Assembly (NCBI GenBank): GCA_039619475.1
Contig: CM077116.1
Span: 380,332,760 to 380,396,759 of the forward strand
Length of the DNA: 64,000 nucleotides
Origin: Icerya purchasi
Lineage: Eukaryota > Arthropoda > Insecta > Hemiptera > Monophlebidae
Direction: 5' to 3'
In this document: one piece after another, positions 57,663-64,000 of the stretch
How the letters are laid out: every line of letters begins with the position of its first letter
Position numbering within the stretch: the stretch's first letter is position 1
Program-made: the position numbers and the translations under genes
Notes under the pieces: generated by a model
Seen by the model: only the letters and a program-made list of their open reading frames with translations
Told to the model about the DNA's origin: nothing
The model's database searches: none

Positions 57663-60600
57663 GTAATGATATAAGTAAATAAGCTCTTTGGCGTACTTTT
57701 AAATTTATCGCGACGATTCGAAATCCGAATTTGTGTTGGACAGTTTTTAAATTACAACTAAGCTACAATATTTCGGTACGCAATCAGCGACAAATGTACT
57801 ACACAAAAACTTTCGCTTCGCTTTCACCTTTTTCTCGTGCAATTTGAAATAATTGCGACCATCAGGATTTTAATTATTACACATTAAAGTTTTACGGCTA
57901 ACGTCGGCTACTAATAAAGAAGATCGGTCGTAGGTTAATTTGCGATTTATGACTTGCTCACTTAGAGCACCATGATTATTTATATCTAATTTTTGTGCGT
58001 CTAAAATGAGAGTTATCTATTTAACGAGGTTAATCAAGGTGCTGATATTATAGACACGAGGGAATGTGAAAATATTAGGCTTATTGTTTTTAAAATGATT
58101 AAAACAGAAATAAAATTATTTAAATTACTATTCAAAATATAAACCGATATAATCCGACTGATAGAGCCAACTCTCACTAGTAATACTGAAATTTCATTGA
58201 ATTTTACGAGTTTTTAGTTATATTTTACAAACTATTATCGCGCTACGATAATAAATTTTAAAATCAAGTCGGAAACTGATAATTAATTAGTTAACACAGT
58301 GAATCATTGTAAAAAATTTTTATTGATATTTAACAATTTTCATGAATACAACACTATACGTACGTATTAATGATTTTGGCAATTCTGTATCGAAGGCTAA
58401 AACGCTTTTTTTTGTAAGACCTCCATTTTATTCTTGAAAGGAATTACGTCAGTTATATCAACTCTACCGTAATAATCATAAAAGACCGATATTTGTGGTG
58501 GTTCGTGTTTGGATTTGAGCGGGAATTTGTATTTCAGTTCAACCTATTTATTACGAATAGCGTTTTAATAATTGTAAACAAATAAACTGGGTGAGATTTT
58601 TTACTATCGAAATATCCCCCCGTTTCAATAATGTCTGCTATTTAAAAATTTGACACCTAAAGCACTTTCAGCTATAATAAAAACATTTTTTATCCCCTAC
58701 AATATTTGCCGCATATCGTGAAATTATATATACCGATCTGTTAGTTTTCTTCTAAGCTCTCTTACTTTTCTTTTATTTCTTGTACTTTAATTTTAATAAT
58801 AAATCAACTTTTTATTATACAATTTTTTGAACGGAGAACTTAAATTACTGCAAATGTAACGCGTTTCTGAGAATAATTCGTTTTTTTTTTGTTTTTGTTT
58901 TAATGAATTAAAATTTACCACGATTCGATGCAATTCGTGCATTTACGATATTAAAAAATTATCAACACTACCGCCGCTAAAGAAGAATGTAGAAGTCTCT
59001 GTCTTTAAAATCATTTTTTTGTTATATTAAAAATAAAAAAATTATAATACGCTTTAGAAAAAAAAAAAAGATATAAAATTTAACAAAACACTCCTTTTTC
59101 TTTCGACTTGATATTGCGAAAAAATTATCTGAACATATTTGAGTTTTCTTTTTTGAGTCAACAGCAATTTGACTTCTGTACGCATTTTCGAAATAAAGCG
59201 ATAAAAAAAATAATCGCTTTTACTCGCTTTTATTATTATTAAATTAAATGAAAAATGAACACGGGGATTTATATTATCCGAAACTGGTCGGTATTATTAA
59301 AGTTTATTTATTTAAAAATTTTCCTCGTCAATAATGATTCTTCGGAATAATAATTCTGATAGTCGAATTGTTACATAGGACGAAATGTTATAATATTAAA
59401 ATTAATTTCATCGGCCAGTCAAAAATACTATTAGCTTTTTTTTGGAAACTAAATTTTATCCGATTTTTCATTTTGAATTTATCGAAGAATCAAATTTTCT
59501 GTCTTTTCCTAAATAACTGAGAAAAAAAAAGTCATTCCCCCGAATAAGTAACTTTTTCCAGACCAATTTGGTCCCGTTTAATTTCATATTTGCAAACTCC
59601 TCATCTGCGAACATGTACACAAAGGATAAATTATTTACGCTTTCAATGTGCGCCGGTTCGAATTACTGAATTCCTTCGAATGAAATGCTTGCGTAGAGCT
59701 GATTAACGTTTAATTATTTAATCAAAAAATAAACAAATTTTTTTGGCTTTAGACTTGTAGAATATTTTCATTAAACGAAAAATTCGTTAAAGTAGAAAAA
59801 ATTCCTCCAAGAAAACGTTGCACTGAGAATAAAATCAAAATACGACAATCGAATTTACACCATCGTTTCTCAGGCTTTTTCATTACCTACTTTCCGGAAT
59901 ATTTTTGAAAACCACAATTTAATGTATACCGTTATTCGCTGAAAAAATTTTCAACACGATTTAGTTTTCTTTGTGAATTTTTTTTAAAGCTTTTTTCTGA
60001 ATTTTTAGAGTTTTTCTTTATATTTTACTCTTTTACAACTACGTGCATTTTAATAATTGCTTAGGTTAATTCAGAATCGTTTAGAATCAGTAACGTTTCA
60101 TTCGGTCACATATTTGAAAAAGTATTACTTGTAACATAATAGTACAACTTGCTTGTTTCATCCGACAACAGTTCTTATACTATTTCAGTGATGTACATTA
60201 GCGAGAAAAAATACCGCTCACTCTGGAAGAACCCGTTATCTCTTTAATTTTAATCGAAATCTACAAAACTATATTATATGGAGTATTTTTTATTTTCTTT
60301 TTAATTCTCTGTATCTCGTGAAACTTCAAAACGAAATTATCAAAGAAGCCGACATAGAATAACTGTGTTCGTATAGGAAATGATAGAAACTATAAAATAA
60401 CCCCAAGTACCTTCCCGTAAGACTGTAACCAAAAAGTATATCTAAATGAAAAAATTATGACAGAATTTTGAAACCAGAAAGCGGTTTAATTTGATCCGAA
60501 ATCGGCATTAGCGCGACGGAAAAAAATGGTAGATCGCGAAAATTGCTTAAAAATCGCTTAAAAATGCTCGCGATTTCTGCAAAAACAAACAAAAAAACAA

Positions 60601-62239
60601 GGTAATTGATTACCACAAAATTAATTATATTTTTGCTCAACTAGATGAAAATGAACATACTTTTAGTATTTAACGTAATATCTGGAAATGTGTACGTTAT
60701 TTTTAAATATGTTTACGTTGCCAGTCCGAACCGTTTTATTATTAACGTCTGGATATAGTCTGCATGTAAAGAAAATTTACGAAATTATTCTCGTTGAGTT
60801 CGCATGATTAATTTGTAATCATTACTTTTTTAACCTTGCGCTTTTAGTGAAGTGGGTGGATGTCGCTATAAATTTCCCGACCAACGGCGATAGTGTTAAA
60901 ATTCACGTATTTCGATACTTATTATACATTTAAAAAATCAACAAAATACGGTACACCTGTTCATATTAAATTCGGTTAAAACAGATTCGCGAAAAAAGCC
61001 TGTACAGAATTTGTAAATTTATCTAAACTTAATTTAAAATCTTTGGAAAGTTCAACAACATGGAGAGAAAACGCGGTGAATTTCTTAGGCCATCCTACCT
61101 TCTTCCTGGTCTGGAAAGTGCACAGCGTGTTTTTAAATCACTCATTACTGAATTCATTCCGTCTTCCAAAAAAAAAAACGAAAAAAAAACAAATTGTATG
61201 TTTTTTTTTTATGTTTGTTCACGTATTGCTTTTGATTATTCGGACCAATTTTAATAATTCTTTGCTCGTTAGAAGGTGTACCAGTCCGTTTAAGTATATT
61301 GATGAGAACGCTGATTACTTAGTGGGTCAAGGCCGCTGGTGCGCCCAGGGTAGGAAAAAAAAAAATTTGCTTGGTAGTCCTTAATTGAAGCTTAAAATAT
61401 TATCAATTTTATTTACCGTAGAAAAGCAGATTGAAAAAAAAAAAAGAAAAACTAATTTTTAATGTATCAAATTAAATAACAATAAAGATTCCATGACAAC
61501 TAATAAATTATAATAAGGCTGATTAAAACCGATTTAATTCAAACCCCGCTGTTGCATATTGAATATACATATATATATATATAGATATAGATATAGTATG
61601 TTCATAGTTAAACAAGTCCAAAATTAACAAAAAAAAAAAAAAAACACGTGTCTGCAGCGCATTAAATGCACTTAATTCCCCTTTTGAAAAAAATTATTTT
61701 TTGGAATTCATTTCGCTTTTACGGTCAATCAGTTATTACGTTCACTTTTATAAGTTTACGATCCGTCATTTCCGTAGCCCCTAAGCGCCTTTCTCAATTA
61801 TTTGATTATCTTCGATTCTATGAGCGTTCTTCAATTGCTTTTCCTGAACCATCTTTTGATGTTTTATCATTTTCCCCGTACACGTTTACTCATCATCATA
61901 CATTTTTTTTTTTTTTTTTTTTTTTTTTTATTTTTAAATGGGCACGCCAGCACAGGACATTTACCCAGCACAAAAGATTAAAAGAATAGAAGGACATATG
62001 GAGCGACAAGTTATATCAAGAAACGATTAGAGACAGAGGAAATGAATGCGGATAACAAGGGAACAACAGAAGGAGATGGAAAAGTCATCATACATTTCTT
62101 ATATATATTATTCATTCGTTTTTATGTGTTTTGAGCAATTTTAAGTTTATTACAATATAAACAATGTTATATATTTTGTAAATTGTTGGAGTAATAAAAA
62201 ATATAACAGCTATTTTAAATTATTTACATTTTTCACTCA
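57663..62239. other. AT-rich DNA, possibly first intron of the candidate gene
   Basis: If the donor at 57663 is real, this begins its intron. No transposon protein and no convincing exon was recognised; an open frame at 61043-61384 covers A-rich sequence and has no domain. Poly(T) of 27 at 61903-61929 and a TA/TAGATA run near 61565-61595. Confidence 0.4.
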
Positions 62240-62750
62240 TTACATTCCCTCCTCTCTCCATTTTTCATTGATTTGACGTTGGTTTCCAGCCATTCTGGCG
62301 TTTTCAGAAACGAAGCGACTAATTCTTTTGCTCGGGTTGCTGCTTCCTCCCACTTTCTTTCTTAAGAAAAATCCCATATTCTAACCCCTACTACCGCTGT
62401 GTTAACCATTCAACCTAATATATTCCATTTGTGTCCTCCACTTCTTCGTACTGTTCTTGTCTCCATTATTCGTTTACGTTCTTAAGCTCTCTGCTTTTCT
62501 CTCGTTTTTGCTTCTCGTTGACTTCCTCCCCTTATTTCCCATACAAATTGTTTGCGATACGGATCGTGTGTTTTGTGAATATTCATCATCTATCTGCGGA
62601 GCGGCTCCGTGTACTCCAATTCTCTAAAGGTATGCTTCTTACTCCTTATCGTTCTTATTAATGATATTTAACGATATTTGGTCATAACCGTCTCTTTCTC
62701 GTTTTAATTGTTTTCGAGTAAAGGTCTCTCATTGACGTGTCCGAGAAAAA
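62240..62750 (+). pseudogene. LINE C-terminal region, relic
   Basis: The plus strand reads VSIIRLRSXALCFSL near 62458-62510, the R-x-R-x-x block after RNase H, also seen as SIIRLRLNHSLLP in the minus copy at 7.5-7.8 kb. In an adjacent frame come CDTDRVFCEYSSSICGAAPC (about 62550-62610), a cysteine-rich stretch at the position of the terminal zinc knuckle, and then a hydrophobic end. Stops and frame changes are frequent. It is likely another copy of the RNase H-bearing LINE family of this window. Confidence 0.45.
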
Positions 62751-64000
62751 AATAAAAATAATCAAAAACCAGTTAATAGCAAACAATTGGAAAAAAAGGT
62801 CCGAATGTAATAATGTAAAGTATTAAAGTATGTATTTTTGCATACGTAGAATTGTTGTTAATCTGAAATTATCAGAGAACTTTTCTCTCCACTCTTTTTA
62901 ATTTTATAAATACACTGTTTAACACATTTGAGAAGGATACGTTCTTAAATTTATTCATCATGAAAAATGCTGAATTTCAGTATACTTTTTATTAAACTAC
63001 ATAACACACATTCAGAATTTTACACTTAGTGAATGTTAAACAACTCGGTATTGAGATAATTATTTTATATAAACGTAACAAATTCCGAGTTGAACCGCAT
63101 TTCCTACCACATTGCACATTGTATGCTCGAAGATGTAGATGAAACGATTTTTCATGCAAGAAATATCTCATTGCATTTTAACATAACGCAAACTGATGCT
63201 AACAGAACATCTTGTTTCTTGCTATTTAAAGTTGCCTTTCGAGTGTGTTTCTAAATTGATTTATATCAAAAATTTTTCTTTTTGAATATACATGTGATAT
63301 CTTTTATGAGCCGCGTTTAAATTACCTATTACAACACAATTAGGACGTGGAAATTTTAAAAAATTTGAATTAACAGAATATTTGTTCCAAGAAAATCAAG
63401 CTTTGTAGTTGTATTGTGATGGGTGAGCTACACCAGTAACTCGCTTGTTTACAATTATGTTTAAAATGCGATTATTCCGAAAATTAAATTATTCAGTTTA
63501 AAAATTCCATTTTTAAAAAATACATAAATGAGAGATTATTTTTTTCTGAGAGTTCACTGGCAAATTTTTGATTTGTCGTAATGAAACAACGCCGTCAAAA
63601 ACGAATTAAAAATTATTGCGGTTGGGTTTGCAAAATGTTGATTGGGAAAATAATAGTCAGACGTAGATATTTCATAATGGGAAATTTATTTTATCAAAAA
63701 AAAGGCAAAAGGGAAAAACAACTAGCCACCTCGCCAGGCACAAATTCATTTTTGAGACAATTTTTTCGAAAAACAAAAACTTTGAACAAATTCAAAAATA
63801 ATAAATAAATACTGTGGTTACGAAATCCCTCCCTCCTCACACATTTTAACATGTTTCGGAAAAATACTAGATACGTATATAATAGTAATTATAAATTTTA
63901 TACGTAAACTGTTATGTTTAACAATATCTTGCAAATATTAATCTGTTTCGAAATATTTATGTATTCGGTTTAGTGAAAAATTTATATCAAATACGTAAAC
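62751..64000. other. Non-coding AT-rich DNA to the window end
   Basis: A Lys/Arg-rich plus frame at 63581-63808 (75 codons) reflects A-rich sequence and matches no family that I recognise. Nothing else is supported. Confidence 0.45.

Noticed and set aside
61043..61384. 113-codon plus frame near the window end
   Set aside because: It crosses A-rich low-complexity sequence and has no recognisable domain or start context.

Overview
This 64 kb window looks like AT-rich nuclear DNA of an insect or another arthropod. Non-LTR retrotransposons of several clades, a BEL/Pao LTR element, a Helitron relic and fold-back repeats are spread through intron-like, low-complexity, poly(A)/poly(T)-rich DNA. There is no compact gene organisation, no operon and no prokaryotic signal. 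The mix of BEL/Pao with R1-like, Jockey-like and other LINE types fits insects, but the species cannot be named from the sequence.

The best-defined object is a BEL/Pao retrotransposon (17508-22436). Its two 514-bp LTRs are almost identical, and a 5-bp target duplication (GATGG) flanks it. It sits inside an older LINE reverse-transcriptase gene (about 16570-17507 and 22442-23260); the LINE reading frame resumes after the insertion and reaches its catalytic YADD box. The BEL internal region is broken by frameshifts and a stop and lacks the integrase core, although the LTRs look young.

Layout: 1-5.1 kb, AT-rich DNA without recognised genes; 5.1-6.2 kb, a long inverted repeat; 7.0-8.2 kb, two minus-strand LINE tails; 8.3-12.9 kb, a repeat relic, a GC-rich patch (8.7-10.05 kb) and a weak direct repeat; 13.1-15.5 kb, two LINE relics; 16.6-23.3 kb, the nested BEL-in-LINE structure; 23.3-29.5 kb, mostly unique DNA with two short hairpins, a palindromic MITE-like element and an unexplained minus-strand ORF; 29.5-30.3 kb, a LINE relic; 31.1-32.2 kb, a Helitron relic and a hAT-like candidate; 33.3-34.9 kb, a Jockey-type LINE 3' end with poly(A); 38.3-38.9 kb, a degenerate tandem repeat; 39.1-41.7 kb, the best-preserved LINE (RT, RNase H, poly(A)) abutting an antisense LINE relic; 47.6-48.2 kb, another antisense Jockey relic; 48.6-53.4 kb, a decayed tandem array of roughly 155-bp units invaded by three LINE fragments; 55.8-56.2 kb, an inverted-repeat element; 57.0-57.7 kb, a candidate host-gene promoter with a very small first coding exon (MASYIQ, then a splice donor); 62.2-62.8 kb, a LINE tail.

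The candidate host-gene evidence is the TATA/exon at 57.4-57.7 kb and, much more weakly, the GC-rich patch near 9.6 kb and a 124-codon open frame at 27.3-27.7 kb. All domain calls were made by reading the translations by eye, without database searches. Many open frames here begin at non-ATG codons or after breaks, so element limits are approximate unless stated.
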